Below are positions 1 through 12,940 of a stretch of DNA of 64,000 nucleotides, piece after piece. Position numbers and translations under genes: made by a program. The notes beneath the pieces were generated by a model. It made no database searches, was not told where the DNA came from, and saw only the letters and a program-made list of their open reading frames with translations. The stretch's first letter is position 1, and every line of letters begins with the position of its first letter. This DNA comes from Cylicocyclus nassatus. Taxonomy: Eukaryota; Nematoda; Chromadorea; Rhabditida; Strongylidae. Location: positions 52,504,463 through 52,568,462 of the forward strand of contig CATQJL010000112.1 in NCBI GenBank assembly GCA_958299035.1. Reading direction: 5' to 3'.

Positions 1-2034
1 CTGCTTTGAACAGCAGCCGAAGACACTCTTTAAGAGACAAAAGAGCCGATAAACTCTGGAAAAATCAAGCTATTCCAAGTTCTACTAGCCGTAACTTCCT
101 TCAGAATGGACATTTTCGAAATCCGAAAGCAGCATTATGTTTACCTCGTCAAGTTGAATCTTACTTTGTACAGCATGTCCTTGAAATTCTGTTTCAAATT
201 TTTTTGAAATTTTCTGCGCTCGTATATTCACAAGGTCGCAACACAGCGCACATCAAACATAAAAGAATTCAATAAGCACTGTTGGATTGTGCTGTTTCTG
301 CGGATTATCGAGCGCTAAAAAAGAACCGGAGAATCTTTTTCAAAAAAGATAGAAGAGCGGTTGAATTCTGGAAAAATCGTGTTGTCTCAAATTTTGCCCA
401 CCGTAACCCTAAAATGCGAAGTTCTGCTAAGCAGATGTGATTTTCGTAATCAGAAAATTAGAAGACCCCTATGAGCAAGTTCTTAAAGAAATTCGGGTGA
501 TTTGATTTTTTCTTGTTCTACGCCCTTGAAGCTCGCCGATGGGTTTTGGTCAAAATGTCGGTGATATTGGATTGTAAGGAAACTTCGCTCAAAGAGGTTT
601 TCGAACAGGTTATTCACGATAATCGTCTTTTGCGGGGAGTACAGAGTTTTCTAGCGAGATATGGTAAGGAAACTTTAGTTAAGCCACGAAAGTTCGTAGA
701 TTCGCCTGCATTTTTCGAGCACCTCTTAGAAAATCTTCTTGCTTGCCTCTAAGGTTAAATTCACTAGAATGAGTGCTATTTAATGGTGCATGCAATTGGC
801 TTCAATCTGTAGCAATCGCCGAGCTACGGGCCTACGAAATCACGTCCTTATGAGTTTTGCCCAAAATGTACATATCGCCTGCTTCGTAAAATTTCACCTA
901 GGTGATTGTAATCCACGCTAGCCACCAATTCTGTGTTTACATGGCTTAAAGAATCTATACTGCTGTACTGGAAGTAATTAAATAGATCTGAGCTCTAGCC
1001 ACGAATCTGCTTTGATATTCACCTAAGCGGCTCAGGCACACACAACCATCAGACCCAGTACAATAAGATCTCAAGGATCTTTCGAGTTGAACATAAAATT
1101 TGCGACCACAGTGTCTTACAGTCTCTTAGGTGGAATTTCTGCGAAGCAGGCGATCTTTACGTTTTGGTTTTAACTCATAAGGACGTGATTTCGTAGGCCC
1201 GTAACTCGGCGATTGCTACAGATTGGAACCAGGTGCATGCACCTTTCAATAGCGCGCTTTCTAGTAAACTTAACCTGTAGAGGCAAGCAAGCAGATTTTT
1301 TAAGAGCAGATTTTTGCTCGAATAATGCAGGCGAATCTACGAACTTTCGTGGCTTAACTAAAGTTTCCTCACCATATCTCGCTAGAAAACTCTGTACTCC
1401 CCGCAAAAGACGATTATCGTGAACAACCTGTTCGAAAACCTCTTTGAGCGAAGTTTCCTTACAATCCAAGATCACCGACTTTTGACCAAAACCCATCGGC
1501 GAGCTTCAAGGGCGTAGAACGAGAAAAAATCAAATCACCCGAATTTCTTTAAGAACTTGCTCATAGGGGCCTTCTAATTTTCTGATTACGAAAATCACAT
1601 CTGCTTAGCAGAACTTCGCATTTTAGGGTTACGGTGGGCAAAATTTGAGACAACACGATTTTTCCAGAATTCAACCGCTCTTCTATCTTTTTTGAAAAAG
1701 ATTCTCCGGTTCTTTTTTAGCGCTCGATAATCCGCAGAAACAGCACAATCCAACAGTGCTTATTGAATTCTTTTATGTTTGATGTGCGCTGTGTTGCGAC
1801 CTTGTGAATATACGAGCGCAGAAAATTTTTAAAAAATTTGAAACAGAATTTCAAGGACATGCTGTACAAAGTAAGATTCAACTTGACGAGGTAAACATAA
1901 TGCTGCTTTCGGATTTCGAAAATGTCCATTCTGAAGGAAGTTACGGCTAGTAGAACTTGGAATAGCTTGATTTTTCCAGAGTTTATCGGCTCTTTTGTCT
2001 CTTAAAGAGTGTCTTCGGCTGCTGTTCAAAGCAG
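1..2034. repeat. Large foldback (inverted) repeat, left edge cut by window
   Basis: The first ~910 bases reappear as reverse complement in ~1120-2034: the window starts CTGCTTTGAACAGCAGCC and the right arm ends with its complement. Short open frames in one arm therefore recur on the opposite strand of the other (for example near 6-275 and 1717-2029). They show no protein family and look like repeat-derived noise. The loop (about 910-1120) is unmatched. The element may extend left of base 1, so its true terminus and target-site duplication cannot be judged. Confidence 0.9.
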
Positions 2035-2501
2035 GATAATCTACTGAAAGAGTACTATTGAAAGGTGCCCGCCGCAGTCTCCCTTGTATGATGCTCGTTG
2101 CGTTATACCCATGCGAAAAGGCGTCCGCATGCGAATTCTAGATTACTGAAAATGGGATATTGGAGACAACCTGTACATCAGAATATTCGTCTTGACGAGC
2201 TAAATACATTGCTGTTTTCGGATTTTGAATGTACTCATTAGAAAAGAAGTTATGGCCCTGCGTAATTTGCGTGATTTACATGAACTTCGCGAAATTCCGA
2301 GAATGTCGCGAAATTCCCGGAATTTCGCGAAATTGGAATTCCGCGACATTCATGGAAATTTTGTACATTCCGTGAGCGGTATTGTATACTACTGCCAAAG
2401 GGCTTCGAGCAATCTTACAAAACGGCCTCTATTTTTGGAATCATGTAATTTTGCGTTTGGCATATGTCTATTTATCTAATAAAACCAGCAGAAAAAGGTA
2501 A
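2035..2501. other. Spacer with short GAAATTC/GCGAAATT-type repeats
   Basis: No gene is seen. About 2264-2352 holds an irregular array of short related words (GAAATTCCG, TCGCGAAATT, GGAATTCCGC), which makes the ORF there low-complexity and unlikely to be coding. Confidence 0.5.
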
Positions 2502-3151
2502 TATTAGGTTGTCCGGAAATCAATGCAGGTTTTGAATTCCAACCGCAATAAGTCATACACTTCTCATTTCTAAGTATGTTGCAAGGTACCGTTCGATAGG
2601 GCAAAGCAATCTCTACAAGATGGAGCTCTTGCTTTGGCAATAGCTCGGATCCACAACGAGTTTCGCGCCAAAAACTAAAAACATTTAAGTGTCCGAAAAA
2701 TTGAGAAAAATCGTAACTCAGTTCATAAAAATCCTATAAAAATTCTAACTTACTCACGTAAACGTAATCCGCATAGAGCATCTGTATACGCAGTTGCGTA
2801 TTTTCTTCTCTGTTGAACATCAAAAAAAAACGGAGATTTTCGTGCATTTGCCAAAGTGATGCTGTGCCGATCCCACATAAGTAATTGTATTCTACAAGCC
2901 TGTACAAGTACAAACATAAATTTCCAGCTCTCTACAAGCTTTAGTTCTCGAGAAATTTGAATTTTAGCTTGGACCACATGACTAGGGAAAACTGTATTCG
3001 ATATTTGATATATTGCTGAAGCAAGAGAACCATCTGGTAGAGCTTGCTTTGCTCTATCCAACGGTGCCTTGCAACCTACTTAGAAATGAGAAGTGTATGA
3101 CTTATGCGGTTGGAATTCAAAAACTGCACTAATTTCCGGACAACCTAATAT
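2502..3151. mobile_element. Mariner-like foldback element (TTAGGTTGTCCGG family, copy 1)
   Basis: The terminal inverted repeats start TTAGGTTGTCCGGAAAT and run inward for well over 100 bp. Both ends are flanked by TA, as expected of Tc1/mariner insertion. A subterminal motif GAGCAAAGCAAGCTCTAC is also found in the elements at 3623-4524 and 36055-37008. The body holds no transposase frame, so it is non-autonomous. The closest relative in the window is the copy at 36055. Confidence 0.85.
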
Positions 3152-3622
3152 TTTTGGCATTTTTCCCGAAAATCATTACTTTTTATAAAGCCTAGCACAT
3201 CTAGGCAGACGGAATAAAAAGTCCTATTTTTTAATTAATACCATCTATTTTGTGTTTTCTTGCATGGTTGAGATGCGCTTGCTGAAAATGGGCTTGCTCA
3301 GAATCACCGAAGCTTTGATCTCATTCTTTCCTTTTTATGCGTGTAGTCCCAACTTAGTAGGTAACTTAGAAAAACCCTTAGAAAGTTTAAACTTTACTTT
3401 TTATAAGGGTTTTCTCTAATAGCAACATTATTGAGATAGAAGCTACGATTTTGTAAATGATGCGAACAAACTTTCAGTTCAACCTAATGCATGCAAGAAT
3501 GGTACCAAATCAAATTCCATGTTTTCTAGTGAATAATTGAACTTTGTGCACAAATATCCAAGAACGATCAAGCTCTGAAAACGCCTCACAGCCTTACAAG
3601 TTTATGCTGCAATGTGCCATCT
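3152..3622. other. Intergenic; solo mariner-type terminus near 3471-3489
   Basis: No coding signal is seen. The string TTCAGTTCAACCTAATG at about 3475 resembles the outer end of the mariner-type elements here (compare TTCGGTTCAACCTAATGG at about 33550). No opposite terminus was found. Confidence 0.3.
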
Positions 3623-4524
3623 ATTAGGTTGTTACATAAGTCTTGTTACACACTTCTTATGGCGATAAGTCAAGCACCTCACATTCTTTACAGGGCTCCA
3701 GGGTAGCATTCGATAGAGCAAAGCAAGCTCTACAAGATAGTATGCAAAAGTGCGCACCAACTTCGACCAACTGTAAGTTTGCATCCGGAATGTGAGTCAC
3801 ACTGAAGGCTCAAATAATAGAAAAAATTCATATACTTGTTCAAACCAAAATCCTACGAATCTCCAGCTTGCTCATAAAAATTGCACACTATGTTAGACAC
3901 TCATATGTACCGCTGCTAAATTTCATCTAGAAGTTGAGAAAACGAAAATTTTTCTGTTTCTACAAAAACGGAGCTATGCTGCTTTTATTCATGTAGCTGT
4001 ATACTAAAGCCTTGGAAGTATAACCGTAAATTTTCAGCTTTTCAGAAGCCCTAGTTTTCGAAAAATACTGAATCCTTTTTTCACCCGGATGTTAAATGCT
4101 GAATCAGGTATTTTTTGAATACTAGGGTTTCTGGAAAGCTGAAAATTTACGATTATACTTCTAAGGGCATGTAGTAAACAGCTACATGAATAGAAACAGC
4201 ATATCTCCGTTTTGTAAAAACAAGAAAATTTTCGTTTTCTCGATTTCTAGATGAGGAAAAAATACAGCAACGGTACATGTGAGTGTCTAAATAGTGTGCA
4301 ATTTCTAGGAGCAAGTAGAATTGTAGAATTTTTTTAAGCGAAGATAAAGCCTTTAGTACGACTCTTTGGATGCAAACTTATAATGTTTCGAAGTTGGTGC
4401 GAACTTTTGCATACTGTCTTGTAGAGCTTGCTTTGCTCTATCGAATGGTACCCTGAAGCCCTAAAGAATGTGAGATTCTTCACTTATCGCCGCAAGAAGT
4501 TAAGTTTAACAAGACTTAGGTAAT
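3623..4524. mobile_element. Mariner-like foldback element (TTAGGTTGTTACATAAG family)
   Basis: The inverted repeat pairs 3623-~4070 with ~4090-4524. It includes the shared subterminal motif around GAGCAAAGCAAGCTCTACAA, and the right end has decayed (TTAGGTAATGA). It is almost entirely palindromic with a short loop near 4080. No transposase frame is present. Confidence 0.75.
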
Positions 4525-5174
4525 GACTCGAAACGAAATTATAACTCCATATAGACAGCATTGAAACCAGCAGTAGCTGAAGTGAGTCTAAAAGCAGTGA
4601 GGTGACTGCATATAGCCTAGTACCTCATTTGTATTATACCCTTCCCCTTTCGTTAGTCTATAACGTAAATTTCGAAGACTAACGCAATTGCGTGCTACCA
4701 AAATGACGAGGGAATTTTGAAAATTTTTTGAAAGCGTTTGATTTGGTTTTTGAACGTAAATTTAAAAAAGTACGCCAAATGCACTTTTACTATAGTACGA
4801 ATTGTTTGATCGCTTGGATAAAGGCAAGAAAACTTGAGGACTACTTAATAAGAAACTCATTTTTTAGATTTTTGTTTGCAAGCAACAATGAGAAAGATCT
4901 CAAAAACGCAAACGCAGCCCTCTAACTAAGCAAGCAGGGAAAGCGAAGTGATGCCTACATCTGGATAAGTACATGATCTCTCCATTGTCATCGAAATGTT
5001 GGCTTAATTCATTTCACGTAAAAACAAATTTTTTCGCGTAGAAGTCCTAACGCGACGTCTCAAATTGCTTTGAGATCAAGTTCCAGTTAAAGTAAAGGCC
5101 AGCCACCTCGTTTTGGATCTAGACATCTAATACTCGCTTTGCGATCAGTTACCACAGTTTGAGTATACATTCAG
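4525..5174. other. Noncoding stretch upstream of cathepsin B exon
   Basis: I looked for the exons that should precede the cathepsin B exon at 5175 (active-site Cys, occluding loop and GPxxA blocks). I found none here or anywhere in 1-5174. The short ORF at 4728-4925 has no recognisable motif. Confidence 0.5.
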
Positions 5175-5421
5175 TACAAATGGGGAGAAGAGGCAGGAGG
5201 TCACGTCATCAAGATAATTGGATGGGGTGTGGAGAATGGGGTCAAATATTGGCTAGTAGCCAACTCCTGGAATTTTGATTGGGGAGAAGAAGGTAAACAG
5301 AACATGTAAGCTTTTATTTATGAGTTACTACTCAATTGTTTGAGGATACTTTAAAATACTTCGTGGATCTAACGAATGTGGAATTGAAGAAGAAGTTGCA
5401 GCAGGCATGATAAAAGTATAA
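5175..5421 (+). CDS. Cathepsin B-like cysteine protease, last two exons only (upstream family member)
   Basis: The exon 5175-5292 follows an acceptor ...TTCAG and reads [18 protein letters not shown], then [11 protein letters not shown], ending at a GT donor in phase 1. The exon 5345-5421 reads [20 protein letters not shown] and ends in TAA. These carry the catalytic His ([11 protein letters not shown]) and catalytic Asn (NSW) of papain-family C1A proteases. The segment [16 protein letters not shown] resembles the C-terminal motif noted in blood-feeding helminth cathepsins B. Exon lengths (118 and 77 nt) and phase equal those of the last two exons of the complete gene at 19498-31662, so the two are paralogues in tandem. 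The other exons are absent from the 5.2 kb of sequence to the left. Either a long intron separates them, with the rest before this window, or the copy is a 3' remnant. ATTAAA at 5461-5466 could be its poly(A) signal. Confidence 0.88.
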
Positions 5422-8249
5422 TTATACTACTCTGTTGTGACCTATCGTATGGCTTGTTAGATTAAATCTGTATTTTGAAGCATAAAAAGAATGCGAATCG
5501 TCTCCAGATTTTTATTGAAACAGACTGCAGAGTGTAGATTGCTTCCAGCATTGTTGCGTAGTTCTTACTGATTGAGTAGCATTCCAAAGGGTAACTGATG
5601 AATAGAACAAAGTAAATTCAGTCATGCAAATTTTTTCAACCGCCTGAGTAACTATGTGATAGTTGGAGAACTACAATGTGCATTTGAAAACCTGCCATGA
5701 ATTCTCAAGCAATTCTCAAACAATAATCATATTTTGATATTCTGACAACCTCCTCTGCGCTTTCTGAAGTTTGACTCATCTCTGAAGTACCGCCAGAGAG
5801 ATGCCTTCAGTCAACAACAGAAAAAAAGCGGAACAAAAGTCTTTCTAGAGATTTGCTACTTCAGGCAAAGTCAGTAAGTGAAGTCGCTTTTTCTTTCTAC
5901 AAAGTTAAGGGAAAGATACGTGCTCAGTACTGTTGAAATGGATAATCATTACAAACGTGGAATGTTATCAATATATCTAAGGAAACAAAAATGATTTTGA
6001 CAAAAAAAAAACGTTGACAGGCGTCTGAGGATCATTTGCGATTACAGAGATTGGAAAAAACGCGGCTTGAACAGCAATGCGCTTCCGTTCATAATAATTG
6101 CAGTGAAGGTTAGTACAGACACTCGCTGCCCAAACGTAAAATTTGATCTCTGGTGTTCCAGGAAATAAGCTTTTTTTGCAGCTAAGCCAAGCAACAGTAC
6201 TATAGCTTAGAATATGCTGAAAGATCAAGAAATTGGTATCATGAAAAGTAGCCGGAACCGGTTCCGCGCCTAAGTATATTGTGCAAAGTTTGGTCCAAAT
6301 CGGTTAAAAAATGATTTTTTTCTATTCGGACAGGAGACAGACGCACACGAAACACTCACAGGCACACAAATAACGCTTAGCTTCGTAAGTAAGATTCCAA
6401 GTGAATCTTACTTGTTTCCTCACTGATTTTGAAGAATGTGATTGCACAATCTGAAGATGTAACGAACTCATAAATAGTTAAGTACTGAAGTCATCGTGCA
6501 AAATTGATTTTTCTTGCCTTCTTTCGGCAGGTCAAAGTTATAAGTAATTCGCAATGAGGTTCTGTGCTGAACGTTTCTACCGTAATCCTACAATGATAGA
6601 AAGCCAGCATTCATTCGCTGCTTATCGCGCTTATTGCATATTGTATATTAGATTGCTTTAGAAAATGATATCTGAAGATCAGCGGAAAATTCGCACAAGA
6701 GAGATATTAACTACCTGACAGTACATTCAGATCGAAGGCTCTATTCGAAAAGGAGTCGTCACGAGCAAAAGAAACAGAACATTAAAAGCTGAGCTGTGCT
6801 TCATTAATGGGAGGTAGGGTTGGAGCGTAGGTGGATCAAAGCGAAGGTATCTCGAGAGGACATACATGCTGGCTGCGATTGCTTTACAGCATTGGTAAGA
6901 TACAAATTTTTCAAAATCACTTAAGGATGAACAAAAAAGGGAGGCAGGCGTTTTGAGCTTTTTTTAAACTTTAAATTTGCTCAAATTGTCGACTTTTCCA
7001 TTATATGACCATTGTAACGCGGCTTTTGTGCCGTTTATAAGGCTAAATCTTCAAATAATTCTCTATAACCTTCTATATTTGGTGGCATGTTGACTCCGCG
7101 TATTCGCACAGTGCTAAACCAACCTTGATTTTACTTTCAGGCATGCTGAAGCATACCGCTATCTCATTTGCAGGTGCCGAATGATGTAAATCTTGATCTG
7201 AACGTGTTGTGTCTCCGCACAGGCTACTAAATTCCCCTAAAGCTTCAACCTTGGTTCAGTGTTTGCCAATTGCAGTATGACCTACATATAACACCCTCAT
7301 CAAAGGTCTCTTCAACCGGTAAATGTAGGGTTCATAATGAGTGCAAGAAAACTCCCAAAAGGCTAACATTTCTCACTAACAGAGAATATGCATGAAGCTG
7401 CATATTATCAACCCGCTCATAAAAAATTATCCTTTTGCAGGTGTTGCAATCTTGATTAATAAATCTGTTTACTCGGTTCTAATCGGTTTCAGTATAGTTC
7501 CTAGTAACTGTTTGAAATGTAGAAATAGCAGCACTCTACGAACTGTCATTATAGCCTTATGCAAATATGGAATAAGGAAATAGGCATATTTTTTCTGCAC
7601 TGGGTCCTTAGAGGCAGATCTAGAGCAAGTTAAAACTTTTTTGTTGGCCATAAAACAAATGTTGCAGGAAATTCTGGTATCGACCACGTTAAGGCGGCAT
7701 TTTTTTCAATTTTTCACGCCAATTAAGCATCTCAAGCTACTTTGCAAAGAAGGAATTACTAGTTACTCCAGGCTGTGACAGAGAGTGCAGTTTCAACTTT
7801 CAACACAAGAAAGCCGCCATTCAGAGAACGTCTAAAACAGCTTTGAAGCATTGACAAGAAGAGTGTAATGTAAGCTTCCTTCACGTCCAAGTCCCTTTTA
7901 CTGAAGATAATAGCTGCTTGCCTTACTCGATGAAATCAGGAGAAAAGCAATAGATAATTTTAAAGTCTCAGTCTTCGTCACCTGCTTGATAATGAACTGC
8001 TATCAGGTCTGTCATAAAGCTCAAAGTAGTGTGCCCTTTCTGATATGAAGTAACGAATGATGTCACTTTGTGTGTAAGGGTTTATCGTGATAGCATTGAT
8101 TTACTGTCACTCAATGATAACATCAGGCATGATATGCTTCTTAAACATGCTATTTTCTCAATCTGGCAATGAATACGGAAATCCTGTAATCACAAAAGTC
8201 TATTATCAAGATCTGGTTTTAGAAGTGAGCTGTGAAAGGATATGATGAT
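5422..8249. other. Intergenic region, no gene recognised; possible retroelement tail at 6285-6370
   Basis: None of the short ORFs has family motifs. 6285-6370 reads like the tail block near 60440 (AAGTTTGGTCC..ATCGGTT, then a run of ACAG/CACA-type words), a pattern common at ends of animal retroelements. No source element is identifiable. Confidence 0.4.
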
Positions 8250-9394
8250 CAGCCCGCGATTGAGCGGTAGATACCAGAAGCGGTATGTATCAGTCTCCCG
8301 TTCGGATTGGTGTTCCCGTACAAGTCGTAATCCAACCAGACCAGCGCATAACCCATAATGCGCCTGACCCTGGCAAGAGCCCGGTCAGGCAGGACCGAGC
8401 TTTCTATGCTTCAAGAGATTTGTATGATGTGGGATTTAATTTGATTTTGAGATATACCAAAAAATTAGTTCTCGGACTGGATAGATCGGGTTTTGAAACT
8501 CTTTCAAATTTTACAATTGTATAAACAAGTCAAATTAGACAAATCTTTGCAATATAACAATTAACAGTTCTTACTAGGTTAATTTATGAATAAATTTTCG
8601 ATTTACTAGCGTTTTGGCTATCTGATCAAAAAAATGCACTATTTTATAGGTGACTAGGAATTGCGGAACTTTCAGACATTCGTGATAACTCGCGCAGTAG
8701 ATTCGCATTACCGCGAAAAAAAAAAACATGAGCACTGTTGCAGCAAACCCGCTTCTGTCGCGACTTTCAGGCTAATCCGCGATACTCAAAGCAAGTCGGG
8801 AAAAATTCGTAACTCTTGTAGAGACTTCCGACTGACTTGCGATTTCAAATGCACGCGGCCAAATTACGCGAGATGAACGCGCTCATTTTTTGGCGTTGCT
8901 TCCGCTCTACGGGCTGCACCTAATTGCTTTCATTTTTGACTTTTTTGACTTTAGCGAGGCACAAAAACTGAGCCAGGCAAGCACTTCGCCGGATTTATTG
9001 AGTTAAGGATCACTGCACAAAAAACTCCTATCTCAACTTTGAAGAGCAAGCGAGTATTATCGCTGCAACCGTGTTGTGAGTTCAGACAAGTGAGCAGCAG
9101 TTTGATTTGAGCCTATTGGCAATTCAGTCTGACTTAGAGCCAAGAGCTCAGAAACTTTTTGGTTTTTTCTCTGACATTTCCATCTTTTCCCATTTAGTAT
9201 GTATTTTTCAGTTAAGCATAAGCCCTCGTTATTAGCTAGTGTGTTTCTTTATCCTGGCTAGCAAGTAGTCCAACAAGCACTCCTTCGCTGCTGCTTCTTT
9301 TCATAGGAGTGTCTCATGTTATTTGGAAAAGGAATCGAGTTCTGTTTGTACTGATCAAGAATTGTATAAGCGGCGCGAGAATGAAAATCAGTGC

Positions 9395-10815
9395 TTTTCC
9401 TAGAAATGTTTTTGCGCCTAAAGCGAGTTTTAGCGGCTCATAATTTTACGAACACCTCAAACTAAACAACCTTCCTTTCTCAAATTACAGTCTTTCAAGT
9501 CAGAATGTTTTGTAAAATTACAATAATGAATTCTGATATGTCTGTTACACACTGAACCCAATGCAGTTCAAAGATGAGCATCACTCATTTCAAGTGATTC
9601 AAAATGCTTCTGGAGCCAGTGCAGTCCAAGATGTCCGTTTTCTGTGGTTCAAGCACTCTAATTAGCTTCTGTCAAGTTTATGAGATAGGCTAAGCTTCTT
9701 TAGTAAAGACTTCATTCAGAACGTGAAACACTCCTTTGCAGCTGTTGCGATTTTCAACCAAGTTACAACTTTTACCCTGGAATTAGCACGATTTCGAGCC
9801 TTAAAACTTACAAGGGAATAGTCAGAAGTCGAAGTGGCCAAACCATACAAGCTGCATACCATCAAATGCACCATAAAACGCTGACTCTAAATCTGTCTTC
9901 CATATCCGCAGAGCGCTTTTGTGGACGAAATTATGAGCCGTTAAAGGCTATTATTTTGCTAAGAAATTGTGCGTTTAAAGTGCAAACTTGGCCGTACAAA
10001 GCCATTCTCGGCTCAGTGTTGACCAAAACGTGCAACTAGTTCACTTCATATGACCCGTACCAAAAGGTGAGCTGAAAGAGCAATAATGTGCCTAATTTCG
10101 CAATTTTTATATGCAGTTTTTACGCAGTAAAACTGCTCATAACTTCGCCTACAAAGGCGCTCTGCAGATATGGAGGGCATATTTGAAATCAGCATTTTAT
10201 GCTGCATCGAATGGTATGTAGCTTGTATGGATTGGCCACTTCGATTTCTGACCATTCCCTTGTTAGCTACTGTCTTACAAGAGTTGCAATAGGCCAAGTG
10301 CACTGCTTGGTATGCTGATGCTGAAGCTTTTGGATTTTTTACAGGAATAATCTTGGACTTTGGAGTTAGGCCAAGAGAGGTTGGTTACAGGATCCAACAT
10401 AGGTATTTCTCAAAAAAAGAGGTCAGCGCAGCCGAAACAAACGTTCAGCGTTTCAAAACTTTTCTAGCCAAACATGAAATCTTGCAAATTTGTGCACTGT
10501 GCTTAGCTTATTATAAGACTACAAAATTGAGTTTTTGACTCGAAATCATGCTATTCTAGGATAGGTTAAAACTTGGTTGGAGAACGCGACGGATGCACAG
10601 GGATTTCTCTAGCGTCAAATAAAACAACTAACAAAAAAGCTTTAATTATCTGAAAACCTTAATAGAAGTTAATTAAAGCGCTTATCACAGAAAAACAACC
10701 AAAATTGAGGGCAGTGACTCCAAAAGCATTTCCAGCTGAAAGGAGTAGCGCCCCTCTTTATGAACTGCACTAGGTTCAGTATGTAGCAGATATCTCTGTC
10801 CTTGTTAACCTTACA
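9395..10815. mobile_element. Diverged copy of the 48546-49950 TA-flanked foldback element
   Basis: 9400-9800 parallels 48690-49100 (shared: TAGCGG.TCATAATT.TACGA, CACTGAACCCA.TGCAGTTC, GGTTCAAGCACTCTAATTAG versus CGCTCTAATTAG). 10520-10810 parallels the opposite arm 49390-49690. The outermost termini are missing or displaced: TGTTCGTATGATTATGAGCC at 11791-11810 looks like one outer terminus. A separate element (9809-10263) is inserted inside. Confidence 0.65.
9809..10263. mobile_element. Nested foldback element inside the 9395-10815 element
   Basis: The ends CAAGGGAATAGTCAGAAGTC and GACCATTCCCTTG are inverted repeats, and the homology runs inward through the GGCCA..CATACAAGCTGCATACC blocks. 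TTA lies on both sides, which would fit a 3-bp PIF/Harbinger-type duplication. The interruption of otherwise continuous homology to 49035-49120 supports insertion here. Confidence 0.6.
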
Positions 10816-12364
10816 GAAGCTTTTGGTACTTTTCCGTTATCCAGATCCATTTTTTGAAATTGTTTTTGATGAAGCATGCTCTTAAACCTAGGCAATTTTT
10901 ATGCATCTAATGGGAACTATCTCTCTGCCGCGTGCCAGACTAGACAACACGTTTGGGCTCAGTTTGACACGTTATTTTTCATCAATTCCGTTGAGTAGGA
11001 AAGCATTTGAGATGAGAGACGATCGAAAGGCGCGTATTGATCGGCTGTTTCTAGCTAAGAGAAATTTCAAAAAAAGTTTAAATTCATGTTAATCTTTCGG
11101 GTTCTAACTATTCCCTTACATCTTTTTTATGTACTGACAAAACTTTTGCAAGCTGAAAACTTTACTTTTGGGAAGTACGGGTCCATTCTGGCAATGGCGC
11201 TGCTGACACCCGCTCCTTCCGGCATACACTTATTTGAGATGGCTCGAAAGCTCTTTAATGTTTTTTTTATGAAAGTAAAACAATATAAAACGTTTATTGA
11301 AACTTCTTAGCGGCTTTCAGCAATTATACAAACATGTATTCCTTTTCAAATTGTTAACAGTATGCGGATTTAGCAGAAAAGAATATAGATGACGGTTTAA
11401 AGTACCTAGCTGCTGCTTGTTTTGGCGCTTCGATGATAGAACAATAGCCCGTTCCATATTTCGGGCCAATGTATTTATTGTAAATGTTATTTTCATAACA
11501 ATGGTTATTTTTTGAACTGTTGATAGAGTTGAGGTCCTTTGACAATAGTTTGAATTTGTATCGGTAGATAGGCTAAACAAGCTTTCGGTTCGGTAAAACG
11601 TGTCAAAAATGTAGATGACGTCAATTTTTTTGACACTTGGCAAGAGGTTGACACACTATCATGTAGAGTTTCGACCAATTTTGGTACAAAGAAGACAGCA
11701 ATATTTCTTCTCGGCTATACTTTTTCACAATAACAATGGTCTCTTGAGATTTCCATGAAATCGCGAACCTCTCCCAAAATATGGGAGTGTTCGTATGATT
11801 ATGAGCCGCACATTATACATCTGCTCAAGTCGCATTAGCTACAAAATAAAAATCTTCTTAAAAACGCACCGCCTACAGTCGATTGCGATTCGGTATAATC
11901 ATGATGATTAGAAGACGACGAAGGTAAAGAAAAACTTCGAAGATCAGGATCTCATCGTACGTCCGCATTACCTTCTTATGTTTTGTAACTTTTCTCAATA
12001 ACACCACGCCGACTAAAAGAAATTCCATAGCATTGATTCCATAGCTTTATTCTTGTGCTCAAGCGTTTGATATTGATATTGTAAAAAAGGTTTAATAAAC
12101 ATTCATTTAGATAGTGATACATATTCTCAATAGAACAATGATGAGCGAAAGTCGCGCTGTAATTCAATGTCATAACAATACTGGTTAGATTTTTTCCCCA
12201 GTCTGCATGGATGCGGAAAAATAAGTTGTTTCGTACAACTTTCCGATCAAAATGCCGGTGTCCGGATTTTCTCACGACAAATTTGGTTGAGTCCCACAGT
12301 CATTCTGTCGCTACATAAGTTTTTTTTTGCAGTCGAGTTAACCACGAGCGTCTGCGTACCCGAT
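10816..12364. other. Unassigned DNA between repeats
   Basis: No exon or family motif was recognised. The short ORFs on both strands (for example 11317-11643 and 11976-12275) overlap each other and lack codon-like regularity. One transposon terminus-like stretch lies at 11788-11812. Confidence 0.4.
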
Positions 12365-12940
12365 TCTGCCTGATCGGGCTCTTGCACGGTCGGGCGTCCA
12401 CGTTCGTGCATCATGGATTTTGGGAGCCCGCGTTTGACTAGATTATGACCTGACGGGAACACCTGCCCAAACAGGAGATTGATACATACCGCCTCAGGGC
12501 AATGATATACCGGTAAGAAGTGCTTTATGGCCACTGACGTGTCTTTAATCAGGGGTATATCTCATCTCAACCATAGACGTACTGTTACACTTGACGCGAT
12601 CACTTACACTTGATATGACTGAATGTTTTTCGATTTGTTTAAAAACTACGAGTCCTTTTTGATCGTTAAAAATTGGTCTATGCGTTACGGATTTCACGGA
12701 ATAGTTCGATAAGAGTAGAATTACAGGTTTTTTTTCAAATAGGAGAATGTGCATAATGTAAGTGCAGTGCATCTTCAGAGTGTCTCGAGATAGTTGAGTT
12801 CCGCCAATTATCTATGTGCTTAGAAAAAACGCAATCACGACTGAGAAAAGATAACAATCAAATTGTAATAGTTCTTCTGCTGTTGCTCCGCTTTCCTTTC
12901 CGTAGCAGATAATTTAAAGCATTTATTATTCTACAGCTTT

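Larger units (their letters stand above)
8276..12495. mobile_element. Possible large composite element bounded by ~120-bp inverted repeats
   Basis: 8278-8400 (GGTATGTATCAGTCTCC ... GAGCCCGGTCAGGCAG) recurs as a diverged reverse complement at about 12365-12492. Between them lie nested elements (9395-10815, 9809-10263) and unassigned DNA. Reading the outer pair as termini of one old element is inference. No transposase was found between them. Confidence 0.5.

Noticed and set aside
1170..1496. 108-codon minus-strand ORF and its near copy at 513-752 (+)
   Set aside because: They are the two arms of the same foldback repeat read in opposite directions, with no family motif.
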